Source of the DNA: a virus
Virus record (IMG/VR): IMGVR_UViG_3300023184_000381
Location: 1-30,364 of that record
Reading direction: 5' to 3' (one strand)
DNA length: 30,364 nt
Below the pieces are notes generated by a model. That model searched no databases and was not told the origin of the DNA. It saw only the letters and a list, made by a program, of their open reading frames with translations. Below are positions 1 to 7,165 of this stretch, in pieces (the first letter of the stretch is position 1; each line of letters begins with the position of its first letter). Position numbers and translations under genes: made by a program.

Positions 1-62
1 AAAACAAAGAATTATATAATGAGTATTATAACTTATTAGACACAAATAAAAGATTAAATTAA
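1..62 (+). CDS. 3' end of small acidic protein (duplicate of the end of 30124-30300)
   Basis: This is the second copy of the last 20 codons of the gene at 30124-30300, created by the terminal overlap. The reading frame enters at the second base of a codon and ends with TAA at 60-62. It should be merged with the right-hand gene when the contig is circularised and not counted as a separate gene. Confidence 0.9.
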   Translation, partial: NKELYNEYYNLLDTNKRLN

Positions 63-91
63 CCCAAAAATAACAAAAAATAAAAATCAAA

Positions 92-102
92 TTGTTATTA
101 AT
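92..102 (+). promoter_or_regulatory. Late promoter-like motif TTGTTATTAAT (site 1)
   Basis: This is an exact copy of the recurrent motif, 17 bases before the ATG of the scaffold gene at 120, at the head of the scaffold-capsid-tail tube unit. Its recurrence before late units, and absence before early genes, suggests recognition by the phage sigma factor at 24051-24605. This assignment is an inference. Confidence 0.65.
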
Positions 103-119
103 AGTAAATCAATTATAAT

Positions 120-917
120 ATGAACGCAAAACAAGTCCTAAGTAAAATAGCTAATATGTTAAATCTAGCAGATGATACAGTAGTAGCAGAGTTCACAGAT
201 GCTAAAACAGCTGATGGAACAATTTTACAATCTCCTACATTTGATTTGAATGAAGATGTAGAAGTAGTTTCAGAAGATGGAACTAAATCTCCAGCACCAG
301 ACGGAGAACACGAAATTTCTTTAAAAGATTCAGAAGGTAATGAAAACATTATCAGAATTGTAACTAAAGATGGTAAAATCGTAGAAAGAGAAAATGTTGA
401 AGAAGAAAAGAATGAAGAAGAAATGGAAGGTGAAATGCCAGCTGATGTAACAATGGAAGGTGAAACAACTGACCAAACTTCAACAATAGGTGGTAAAGTT
501 AATATGGCTAAAGATTTTGTTGAAGCACCTAAAGGAACTTCATCTAAAGAGCCAGCACACGCATTACCTAATACAACTGATGAAGACCCTCGTAACAGAG
601 TAGGACCTGATACAGATGATAAGAAAGACCCTATCATAAGTTTATCTTATAGAATTGCTGAATTAGAAACAATGTTAGCTGATGTTAAAATGGCGATTGG
701 TGATTTAACAGATAGAAAAGATATTTCACATAAAGAAGCACAAACAACTTCAATTGAATCTGATATTAAATTAGCAGAGGAAGAAGAAATAGATGTTCCT
801 AAATTAGATGGTGCACCTGTTGAGATGGATAGAGTTAACTTAAGTGCTTTACACAAACCAAATAATACTAAGCAAGGAAACTATCAAGGTTCTTTCTTAT
901 CAAAATTATATAAATAA
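120..917 (+). CDS. Putative capsid scaffolding protein
   Basis: This 265-residue, very acidic protein has a Glu-rich centre (about 90-110) and lies immediately upstream of the major capsid gene, where a scaffold is expected. Residues 20-95 carry the pattern seen in Bacteroidetes phage scaffold proteins: AEFTDAKTADGT, then a VVSEDG / SPAPDGEHE segment, then a DGKIV segment. Residues about 175-200 could form a coiled coil, and the C-terminus is basic, as in scaffolds that bind capsid subunits. It probably chaperones prohead assembly and is lost or cleaved before maturation, perhaps by the XkdF-like protease at 17179, which is unusually far away. It starts 17 bases after a TTGTTATTAAT motif. The function is inferred from context and composition. 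Confidence 0.65.
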   Translation: MNAKQVLSKIANMLNLADDTVVAEFTDAKTADGTILQSPTFDLNEDVEVVSEDGTKSPAPDGEHEISLKDSEGNENIIRIVTKDGKIVERENVEEEKNEEEMEGEMPADVTMEGETTDQTSTIGGKVNMAKDFVEAPKGTSSKEPAHALPNTTDEDPRNRVGPDTDDKKDPIISLSYRIAELETMLADVKMAIGDLTDRKDISHKEAQTTSIESDIKLAEEEEIDVPKLDGAPVEMDRVNLSALHKPNNTKQGNYQGSFLSKLYK

Positions 918-937
918 ACAAAAAAAATTATTCAACA

Positions 938-1912
938 ATGAAACAAGTTCAAAACTTTACTCAACCAACAATCAGTACAACGTACGCTGGTGAGTTCGCA
1001 GGTCAATATATCGCAGCAGCGTTATTGAGTGCAAAAACATTGGATAACAAATACATCACAATCATGCCGAATGTGAAGTATAGAGAAGTTATCCAAAAAA
1101 TCGCAGTTGCTAACATCGTAAATGATGCTAGTTGTGATTTTACAACTTCAGGAAGTGTAAACTTATCTGAAAGATTAATTACTCCAAAAGAATTACAAGT
1201 TAACTTAGAATTGTGTAAGCAAAACTTCGTTCAATCTTGGGAAGCTTTACAATTAGGCTACTCGGCTTTTGATGAAATTCCAAAGAGCTTCACGGATTAT
1301 TTAATCAGCTACGTAGGTGGTGTTGTAGCTCAAGCAACTGAAATTTCTATTTGGCAAGGTGTTAACGCAACTAATGGTCAATTCGGTGGTTTATTCACTG
1401 CATTATCAGCATCATTAGCAGCTGGTGATACAGACCATCCTTTAGCAGCAAGAGCAAGTGGTTCTGGAGCAATTATCTCTGGTTCTATTAACTCAGCTAA
1501 CGTATTAGGTGTATTAAACGATATCGTTGAAACTATCCCTAACACAGTTTATGGTAAAGAAGACCTTTTACTTTATGTACCAACAAACGTAGGTAAAGCT
1601 TATCAACAAGCTTTAGCTGGTGGTGCAGTAGGTGCAAATGGTTGGAACAACCAAATGAACGTTGGTGACAAGCCTTTCAACTTTAATGGTATTGAAATCG
1701 TAATGTGTCCAGGTATGGCTGCTTCAACAGTTGTAGCTGCTCAAAAATCTAACTTATATTTCGGAACAGGTTTATTATCTGATTACAACGAAGTAAAAGT
1801 ATTAGATATGAGTAACATCGATGGTTCTCAAAACTTTAGAGTAATTATGAGATACACAGCTGGTACACAATTCGGTATCGGAAGTGATGTAGTTATCTAC
1901 GGAGCATACTAA
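938..1912 (+). CDS. Major capsid protein, HK97-fold type
   Basis: This 324-residue protein follows the scaffold gene after a 20-base gap. It has the length and character of a small HK97-fold capsid subunit: an N-terminal arm (1-60), a central domain, and a C-terminal stretch (NLYFGTGLLSDYNEVKVLDM, then NFRVIMRYTAGTQFGIG) resembling the end of HK97-like capsid proteins. The segment near 215-225 (LLLYVPTNVGKAYQQAL) is like the spine-helix region of capsid proteins. Codon use includes more C- and G-ending codons than neighbouring genes, consistent with high expression. It would form the icosahedral shell. No other gene here is a better candidate. Confidence 0.85.
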   Translation: MKQVQNFTQPTISTTYAGEFAGQYIAAALLSAKTLDNKYITIMPNVKYREVIQKIAVANIVNDASCDFTTSGSVNLSERLITPKELQVNLELCKQNFVQSWEALQLGYSAFDEIPKSFTDYLISYVGGVVAQATEISIWQGVNATNGQFGGLFTALSASLAAGDTDHPLAARASGSGAIISGSINSANVLGVLNDIVETIPNTVYGKEDLLLYVPTNVGKAYQQALAGGAVGANGWNNQMNVGDKPFNFNGIEIVMCPGMAASTVVAAQKSNLYFGTGLLSDYNEVKVLDMSNIDGSQNFRVIMRYTAGTQFGIGSDVVIYGAY

Positions 1913-1922
1913 ATATAACTGA

Positions 1923-1961
1923 TTGGTCGGTGGGGAGTATCGTAGAACAGAAACCCACCAA
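1923..1961 (+). promoter_or_regulatory. Hairpin between capsid and tail tube genes
   Basis: GGTGGG (1929-1934) pairs with CCCACC (1954-1959) around a 19-base loop, and TTGG/CCAA offers an alternative outer pairing. It is a GC-rich island in AT-rich DNA and is followed by only a weak T run. It could be a leaky terminator, or an mRNA 3' end stabiliser that sets the capsid to tail-tube ratio. Confidence 0.5.
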
Positions 1962-1995
1962 CTAATTTTAACTAACAAAATAAAAACTAAAATAT

Positions 1996-2541
1996 ATGTC
2001 TTGTAATTTATCAGCAGGTAGACAAGAAGTTTGTAAAGAAAGTATCGGTGGTTTACAAGGAGTTTACTTCTTAAACTACACTACTTCATCTTTCACAAAA
2101 AATGCAGATGGAGAAGTAACCGCTTTACCTTCTGGAAGTACTGTTTACTATTATCAATTGAAAGGTTCAAGCACATATACTGAAGCTGTTAACTCTTCAA
2201 GAAATAACGGAACTACTTTCTTCACTCAAACAACAGTTTTGAATTTGAAGAAATTAACTAACGAAATGACCACTCAATTAAAATTGATGGCTTACGGAAG
2301 ACCACAAGTTATTCTTTGGACAAACAACGGCCAAGCTTTGTTAGCTGGTGAACATTTAGGATGTGATGTAACTGCAGGTTCAATCCAAACAGGTGGAGCA
2401 TTGGGTGACCTTTATGGTTATTCAGTTACTTTGACTGGTATGGAACAATTGCCAGCAGCTTTCTTAAGTGGGTCAACAACTAGTAATCCTTTCGCAGGGT
2501 TATCTACTCAACCAACAATAGTAACTGGCTCAGCAGCTTAA
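1996..2541 (+). CDS. Major tail tube protein
   Basis: This 181-residue protein begins SCNLSAGRQEVCKESIGGLQ and contains the pattern seen in tail tube proteins of Bacteroidetes siphophages. The elements are two early cysteines, an N-terminal 'GG-x-x-x-VYF-x-NY' strand, a central 'ETxNSSRNNGTTFFTQTTVLNLKKL' type segment, and a C-terminal 'DLYGYSVTLTGME' segment. Monomers would stack as rings around the tape measure protein (15522-17144). It shares a transcription unit with scaffold and capsid genes and is followed by a strong terminator (2567-2602). Placement of the tube gene directly after the capsid gene and before the portal is unusual. Identification is from remembered family pattern and length. 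Confidence 0.7.
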   Translation: MSCNLSAGRQEVCKESIGGLQGVYFLNYTTSSFTKNADGEVTALPSGSTVYYYQLKGSSTYTEAVNSSRNNGTTFFTQTTVLNLKKLTNEMTTQLKLMAYGRPQVILWTNNGQALLAGEHLGCDVTAGSIQTGGALGDLYGYSVTLTGMEQLPAAFLSGSTTSNPFAGLSTQPTIVTGSAA

Positions 2542-2566
2542 TCAGTAAGTGCTAGAAAAAAATATT

Positions 2567-2602
2567 AATTAGCTACTCTTTAAATAGGGGTAGCTAATTT
2601 TA
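2567..2602 (+). terminator. Rho-independent terminator after tail tube gene
   Basis: AATTAGCTACTC (2567-2578) pairs with GGGTAGCTAATT (2588-2599) as a 12-bp stem with one T-G wobble and a 9-base loop, followed by a short T-rich tail. It lies 25 bases after the stop codon at 2541 and ends the scaffold-capsid-tail tube unit. Confidence 0.85.
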
Positions 2603-2613
2603 TGTCAAATAAA

Positions 2614-2645
2614 TTTGGAAATATCAAAAAAATTTCGTAACTTCT
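2614..2645 (+). promoter_or_regulatory. Weak Bacteroidetes-type promoter candidate in the 2542-2892 gap
   Basis: TTTG (2614-2617), a 20-base spacer and TAACTTCT (2638-2645) resemble TTTG-N19-21-TAnnTTTG, with two mismatches in the -7 box. If active it would transcribe the long inverted repeat at 2707-2769. In AT-rich DNA such a match may be chance. Confidence 0.25.
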
Positions 2646-2706
2646 AATAAGAAAGAAAGCAGATAAATAATAAACACTAAAAATAAAATAGATTATAAAT
2701 AAAAAT

Positions 2707-2769
2707 GTAAATGTAGATACTGATTACAGAATAGGAAAATAAGTACTTACATAGTCAGTATCACTTTAC
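2707..2769 (+). ncRNA. Candidate structured RNA element (long bulged hairpin)
   Basis: GTAAA-t-GT-a-GATACTGATTA (2707-2726) can pair with TAGTCAGTATC-AC-TTTAC (2752-2769), giving about 18 pairs with two bulged bases and one wobble. The loop (2727-2751) contains the palindrome TAAGTACTTA. The element lies in a 351-bp gap without a plausible reading frame, between a terminator and the late promoter motif at 2851. It could be a small RNA, a 5' leader element, or a DNA site for replication or packaging. Only the pairing potential is visible. Confidence 0.45.
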
Positions 2770-2850
2770 AGATTTAAAATAAAACTTCCTAATTAGAAAT
2801 ACATAACCAATACTTTGTCTTAAATCAATTCAGTAAATTTAATTCAGTAT

Positions 2851-2861
2851 TTGTTATTAAT
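2851..2861 (+). promoter_or_regulatory. Late promoter-like motif TTGTTATTAAT (site 2)
   Basis: This exact motif copy is 31 bases before the ATG at 2893 and heads the portal-connector-tail terminator unit. The upstream terminator at 2567-2602 isolates this unit, so a promoter is needed here. Confidence 0.65.
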
Positions 2862-2892
2862 GTAATAGATAAAGACAGGATAAATACAACGT

Positions 2893-3282
2893 ATGTTAGC
2901 ATATTATATATCAGGAAGTAATGGTTTTACAATTAGAACATCAGCTGTAACTCAAAGTAATGGTACATATAACTTTGGACCATTGTCATTACAGAATATG
3001 ACTACTTTATATAATTCTACTGCTAGTTTAAGTAGTATAACTTATAATCCATATGAAAGTTTATTATCTTTTACAGCAAGTATAGATAAAGCAATCGTTG
3101 GAGCTGAGTATAGAGCAGTATTGTATGCTGTTAGTGGCAGTACTGCATTATGGAATGGTTCAATACAAGTATACACTTCTCAGTCTATTGATAAACCTAA
3201 CTACACAAATCAAATACCATTAGAGAATCAATATAAATCTAATGTAACAGAAAATAGATACACAGAATATATAATAATGTAA
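2893..3282 (+). CDS. Hypothetical virion-associated protein upstream of portal
   Basis: This 129-residue protein is rich in Ser, Thr, Tyr and Asn and predicted to be mostly beta strand. It has no cysteines, signal peptide or membrane segment. A central stretch (about residues 55-90, NPYESLLSFTASIDKAIVG, then EYRAVLYAVSGSTALWNGSIQVY) looks like a beta-sandwich of an Ig-like or minor structural protein. It ends one base before the portal gene, so it is almost certainly translated with it. I do not recognise a named family. A minor capsid, decoration or neck protein is the likeliest role, judged only from context and composition. Confidence 0.6.
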   Translation: MLAYYISGSNGFTIRTSAVTQSNGTYNFGPLSLQNMTTLYNSTASLSSITYNPYESLLSFTASIDKAIVGAEYRAVLYAVSGSTALWNGSIQVYTSQSIDKPNYTNQIPLENQYKSNVTENRYTEYIIM

Positions 3283-3283
3283 T

Positions 3284-4582
3284 ATGGATAGTAAAAAATT
3301 CAAACAAAATTTCTCAATAGTAAATCTTAATCAACAGGATGTACCTTTTGTAAATGAAGATGTAAAAAGCAGAACTCAATGGGTTCAAGTTGGTCTACAT
3401 CATACAGATGATTATTTCTTTAAATTAAATGAAGCATATAATACTTCTACAACTAATGCAGCTTGTATTGAAGGTATATCAGATTTAATTTATGGTAAAG
3501 GATTGTATACTAAAAATGCAGGATTTGCTGATACATTAAAAAAGATATTACCACAAGAAGAATTAAAGAAAACTATTTTTGATTTAAAATTATTTGGTAA
3601 TGCAACTTTACAAGTAGTTTGGAATAAAGAACATACTCAGATTATTAAATTCTATCACGCTCCTGTTCAACATTTTAGAGCAGAGAAGTTAAGAGGAATA
3701 CCTAAGATAGAAAATTATTACTATTGTACTGATTGGTTTGACCAAAAAGCAATTAGAAATAAAATTAAAGTTCCAGCTTTTGGAACATCTAATGAACAAA
3801 CTGAATTATTATACATTAAGAATTATTCTCCTGGTCATTTCTATTATTCTTTACCTGATTGGTTTCCTTCATTTCAGTTTTCACAAGTTGAAGCTGAATT
3901 AAGTAATTTACATTTAAACAATATTGAAAATGGTTTCTTACCTATGGTTATGGTTAATTTCAACAATGGAGTTCCAGCACCTGAGGAAAGAGAGACGATA
4001 GAAGGATTGCTAGGGGCTAAATTTACAGGTACTAGAAACGCAGGTAGGTTTATGACATCATTCAACGATGACCCAACTACGAAGCCGACAATCGATGTAA
4101 TACAGATTGATAACCTACATGAGAAGTTTGAATATGTTGCTAATTACGCACAAGAAAAAATATTAGTAGCACATAGAGTTACTTCACCTTTATTATTTGG
4201 TATTACTACTAAAGAAAAAGGATTTAGTTCTAACTCAGAGGAGATGATGACAGCATTTAGTATTATGCAAACTATGACAATATCTCCATTCCAAAATTTA
4301 ATTCTTAATACATTAGAAAAAGCATTGGGTGAAGGTGGATATGATAGTACTGATTTATACTTTGACCAATTAACTCCATTAGCTTTATTATCTCAACAAG
4401 CAGATGATACTAAACAAACAATTGATGAAGTAGCAGATGAAACTAATAAACAAATGGAAAATCCTTCTACAACTGATAATAATGAAGAGGCAATGGATAA
4501 CCAAAGTATTAATACACAACCTAATGTTCAATTAAGTTCAGCATTTTTTAGAAACGAATACGAAATATATAATACAAAATAG
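3284..4582 (+). CDS. Portal protein
   Basis: This 432-residue protein has the typical portal order: a polar N-terminus, the 'ITNAACIEGISDLIYGKGL'-like segment (about 48-66), a long beta-rich wing, a helical region with 'YAQEKILVAHRVTSPLLFGI' (about 286-305), and a Gln/Asn-rich C-terminal tail. Dodecamers form the DNA entry channel at one capsid vertex and dock the terminase (25185-26345). The segment AHRVTSPLLFGITTKEKGFSSN matches the stem/helix region of portals in the SPP1/HK97-like superfamily. It is slightly short for the family. The connector gene at 4586 follows directly, which supports the call. Confidence 0.85.
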   Translation: MDSKKFKQNFSIVNLNQQDVPFVNEDVKSRTQWVQVGLHHTDDYFFKLNEAYNTSTTNAACIEGISDLIYGKGLYTKNAGFADTLKKILPQEELKKTIFDLKLFGNATLQVVWNKEHTQIIKFYHAPVQHFRAEKLRGIPKIENYYYCTDWFDQKAIRNKIKVPAFGTSNEQTELLYIKNYSPGHFYYSLPDWFPSFQFSQVEAELSNLHLNNIENGFLPMVMVNFNNGVPAPEERETIEGLLGAKFTGTRNAGRFMTSFNDDPTTKPTIDVIQIDNLHEKFEYVANYAQEKILVAHRVTSPLLFGITTKEKGFSSNSEEMMTAFSIMQTMTISPFQNLILNTLEKALGEGGYDSTDLYFDQLTPLALLSQQADDTKQTIDEVADETNKQMENPSTTDNNEEAMDNQSINTQPNVQLSSAFFRNEYEIYNTK

Positions 4583-4585
4583 AAT

Positions 4586-5104
4586 ATGTCATACGCACTT
4601 TTTATAACTAGAAACGATATTATTAAGAATACTCCCTTACAAGGAGCAATAGATGCAGATGCAGTACTACCCTTTGTAAGAACGGCGCAAGATAAGTACA
4701 TGAAAAACTTATTAGGAACTGTCCTATTCTTTTATTTACAAGCACAAATAGAAGCTGGGACAGTAGATACTTTACCGGCTGTATATCAAGTCCTTTTAGA
4801 TGACCATATTAAAAATACTTTGATATGGTATGCGTGTGTAGAATATATTCCATTTAGTTCTATCAGTTTTAAATCTTTAGGTGCAGTGAAGCAAGTAAGT
4901 GATACAGGAACAGCACCTTCAACAACTGAAATTTCTTTTTTACAAGAGAAAGCAAGAAACAATGCTGATTACTACGCATTACGATTACAGAATTATTTAA
5001 TTGCTTACTCAGGTCAAATACCTCAGTTCTTAGCATCGGTAGGAAACGCAACTCAAATATTCCCAGACCAAAGTAACCAATACTTCGGTGGTATAAACTT
5101 ATAA
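4586..5104 (+). CDS. Head-tail connector (DUF6712-like adaptor)
   Basis: This 172-residue, mostly helical protein directly follows the portal gene. The N-terminus (LFITRNDIIKNTPLQGAIDA), with 'VLPFVRTAQDKYMKNLLGT' next, resembles the Bacteroidetes phage adaptor family I remember as DUF6712, similar in role to HK97 gp6 or SPP1 gp15. The helical pattern with 'YACVEYIPFSSISFKSLG' in the middle and a C-terminal helix rich in Tyr and Asn also fits. It would form a ring under the portal, bridging to the tail terminator. Position between portal and the tail terminator/gp10 genes supports the assignment. The exact family number is from memory. Confidence 0.7.
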   Translation: MSYALFITRNDIIKNTPLQGAIDADAVLPFVRTAQDKYMKNLLGTVLFFYLQAQIEAGTVDTLPAVYQVLLDDHIKNTLIWYACVEYIPFSSISFKSLGAVKQVSDTGTAPSTTEISFLQEKARNNADYYALRLQNYLIAYSGQIPQFLASVGNATQIFPDQSNQYFGGINL

Positions 5105-5111
5105 TTGAATT

Positions 5112-6752
5112 ATGGCAGTAGTAAATAATAGTGGATTAAATTATACTCTATATTATAGTGTATTAGATTATTTCAAAACAATAATGAGTAATCATCCTTC
5201 GATAGCACAAGTATCGACCGGTGATAGATTTGGTATTGATGATGTTGAATATCCTTATTATCCATTAGGTAATGTTTTAATTACAGAATCTACGTTTGGT
5301 ACTAATACAACTGAATTTAGTATTCAACTTACTATTGCAGATAAAATAAAATTAAAAAACAATGAAAGTTCAGGTAGTGCAAACTATTTAACAGTTCCAT
5401 ATTTAGGTGTAGATGATGTTGTTGATATTCACGCTAATACTCTAGGTATATTAAATGATTTAACAGCTTATACACAACGTTCTCAACAAGCATTTCAAAT
5501 TAATTCAGATATTAATTGTACTCCATTTAAAGACCAATTTGATAATGGATTAGCAGGTTGGGTTTCTAATTTTACTCTTACTACACATAATGATAAAAAT
5601 ATGTGTTTGTTTGATTTGAATCCACAAACTACAACTTCTACAACAACAGCAGGTCCTACTACGACAACAACTACGTTACAGCCAACTACTACTTCAACGA
5701 CAAGTACAACTTCAACGACAAGTACAACTACATTAGCACCAACGACTACAACAACAACGTTAGAGCCAACAACTACTACGACAAGTACAACTACTGCAGG
5801 ACCAACAACTACAACTACAACGGCAGCATTACCTGGATATAGTTATTATAGAACACTTAATTGTATAACTTCTAGTCTTAGTAGTGTAATTGCAATTGCT
5901 GATTCAATTAGTTCAAGTTTAACACCAGGACAAGTTGCGTGGGGTAATGGAGTTTGTTCAACTTTACCTAATCCACTTACTACAATATCACCTACAACTC
6001 CTAACTTTATAGTAAGTAGTTCATTACAATTTAATTCTTGGTATGGTGGGAATCAATGTGGATATTGTCAGAGAGACCATTATAATGATATAATTATTCC
6101 TTCAGGTTGTTTATCTTATACATATGATTTCTTTGGAGCTGGTATTGGTGATGTTTCAATGACAGCATCATATTTAGATTGTAATTCAAATCCTATAACA
6201 CAATCATTATATATTAGTGGTGCATATGGAGATTTGACATTTGGATTAGCAGCTTCTACAAAACCAGTTATTACTAATTTAGTAACATCAGCAAATATAA
6301 TTAATTCGGCATATACAATAAATGCTTCTCCAACTATTGGTTTACCGGTGAATCCTTACAATCTTTATTTGTACGCAAATGATGGAGGAGCTGGATTAAG
6401 ATATAGTTCTTCTTATAGTAGAGAAGGAAGTGGTACTAATTTAGGATTCAATGGTTCGTATGTTCAAGTTTCACAATTTGACGCTTCATCAGCATTATGT
6501 GATAGTGGAAGCAGAGTTGCAGTATTAGGTAGAGTTAATGACAGTTATGGATTAAATACCGGGGCGAATACATTATCTATTGCAACATTAAGCGGTAGTG
6601 AATCTAATTCTAATAAACAAACTTTAGAATATATTCAATTAAGAAATGACCAGAATTATTGGACACCTAATACAAACCAATTAATACATAATAATTATGG
6701 CGATTGGTTTAATATTAACTTTATGGTAACTTGTTCAATTTATACACCTTAA
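5112..6752 (+). CDS. Tail terminator-like protein fused to Thr-rich linker and Cys-containing display domain
   Basis: This is a 546-residue, three-part protein. Residues 1-170 look like a tail terminator or head-tail joining protein: 'VLDYFKTIMSNHPSIAQVSTGD', then 'YPLGNVLITESTFGTNTTEFS' giving the expected alpha-beta pattern. Residues about 173-240 are a linker of almost only Thr, with Ser, Pro, Ala and Gly interruptions (TTAGPTTTTTT units). Residues about 241-546 form a Tyr/Ser/Asn-rich region with C316-x2-C319-x13-C333-x23-C357. That region shares a pattern with the C-terminal region of 10385-11608. A normal terminator ends near residue 170, so the rest is an extension that probably projects from the neck. 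Its ligand is unknown. Thr repeats may be targets of the nearby glycosyltransferases. Confidence 0.7.
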   Translation: MAVVNNSGLNYTLYYSVLDYFKTIMSNHPSIAQVSTGDRFGIDDVEYPYYPLGNVLITESTFGTNTTEFSIQLTIADKIKLKNNESSGSANYLTVPYLGVDDVVDIHANTLGILNDLTAYTQRSQQAFQINSDINCTPFKDQFDNGLAGWVSNFTLTTHNDKNMCLFDLNPQTTTSTTTAGPTTTTTTLQPTTTSTTSTTSTTSTTTLAPTTTTTTLEPTTTTTSTTTAGPTTTTTTAALPGYSYYRTLNCITSSLSSVIAIADSISSSLTPGQVAWGNGVCSTLPNPLTTISPTTPNFIVSSSLQFNSWYGGNQCGYCQRDHYNDIIIPSGCLSYTYDFFGAGIGDVSMTASYLDCNSNPITQSLYISGAYGDLTFGLAASTKPVITNLVTSANIINSAYTINASPTIGLPVNPYNLYLYANDGGAGLRYSSSYSREGSGTNLGFNGSYVQVSQFDASSALCDSGSRVAVLGRVNDSYGLNTGANTLSIATLSGSESNSNKQTLEYIQLRNDQNYWTPNTNQLIHNNYGDWFNINFMVTCSIYTP

Positions 6753-6758
6753 TCCATT

Positions 6759-7115
6759 ATGCCAGGTCCTACTTTAAAACAAATAGCTACTGAATATCAA
6801 TCTTTAGCCAAATTAGCAATCCAAAGAAAACCTAATAGAGCAATAGATACTGGTACATTAAGAGATAGTATAAAAGTAATACAAACGCAAACTAATAAGA
6901 AGGGTGGAGCAATCTTTGATTTAAAGACCGTATACTATGGTTACTTTGTAGAGAATGGAACAAAATATATGAAAGCTAGACCATTCGCAGCAGAAGCAGC
7001 TGATTCTGATACACTTAAAGCAATGATTGATGATTACTTTAAATCTGAGGTTGAATTAACTTTAATGGCAGTAATGCAGGCAACTGATAAGAGATTAAAA
7101 AAATACGCTAAGTAA
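6759..7115 (+). CDS. HK97 gp10-like neck/tail completion protein
   Basis: This 118-residue protein has the two signatures of the HK97 gp10 family: an early 'DTGTLRDSIKV' segment (about residues 30-40) and a 'YGYFVENGTKYMKARPF' segment (about 66-82). A basic C-terminal helix follows. Family members act at the head-tail interface during tail completion. The gene starts six bases after the tail terminator-like gene, and the order portal, connector, terminator, gp10 is standard for siphophage neck modules. The end of the unit lies just upstream of the next late promoter motif. Confidence 0.8.
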   Translation: MPGPTLKQIATEYQSLAKLAIQRKPNRAIDTGTLRDSIKVIQTQTNKKGGAIFDLKTVYYGYFVENGTKYMKARPFAAEAADSDTLKAMIDDYFKSEVELTLMAVMQATDKRLKKYAK

Positions 7116-7140
7116 TCATTCAATAAAATTCCTTTTCAAT

Positions 7141-7151
7141 TGGTTATTAAT
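7141..7151 (+). promoter_or_regulatory. Late promoter-like motif TGGTTATTAAT (site 3, one mismatch)
   Basis: It differs from TTGTTATTAAT at the second base. It lies 14 bases before the ATG at 7166, in a 50-bp gap between neck and baseplate genes. Confidence 0.6.
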
Positions 7152-7165
7152 AGAAAGGTATTTAA

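Larger units (their letters stand above)
1..126. repeat. Terminal direct repeat, left copy (identical to 30239-30364)
   Basis: Bases 1-126 match the last 126 bases of the window exactly. The repeat holds the 3' end of the small gene at 30124-30300, a TTGTTATTAAT promoter-like motif and the first bases of the gene at 120. An exact overlap of about this length is what a de Bruijn-graph assembler leaves when a circular or circularly permuted molecule is linearised, so I read it as contig closure. A true short terminal redundancy of the virion DNA cannot be excluded. Confidence 0.95.

Noticed and set aside
113-637. Minus-strand frames of 60-174 codons at many places (for example here and 16220-16678)
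   Set aside because: They mirror AT-rich or repeat-rich coding DNA of the + strand, have low-complexity Ser/Leu/Ile translations and no start context or promoter.
1921-1965. tRNA-like segment after the capsid gene
   Set aside because: It is only about 45 bases long and forms a single hairpin without cloverleaf arms.
2601-2639. 12-codon frame MSNKFGNIKKIS after the first terminator
   Set aside because: Too short, directly behind a terminator and without a promoter motif or coding context.
5625-5830. CRISPR-like tandem repeat
   Set aside because: The repetition is of ACN codons inside an open frame without spacers.
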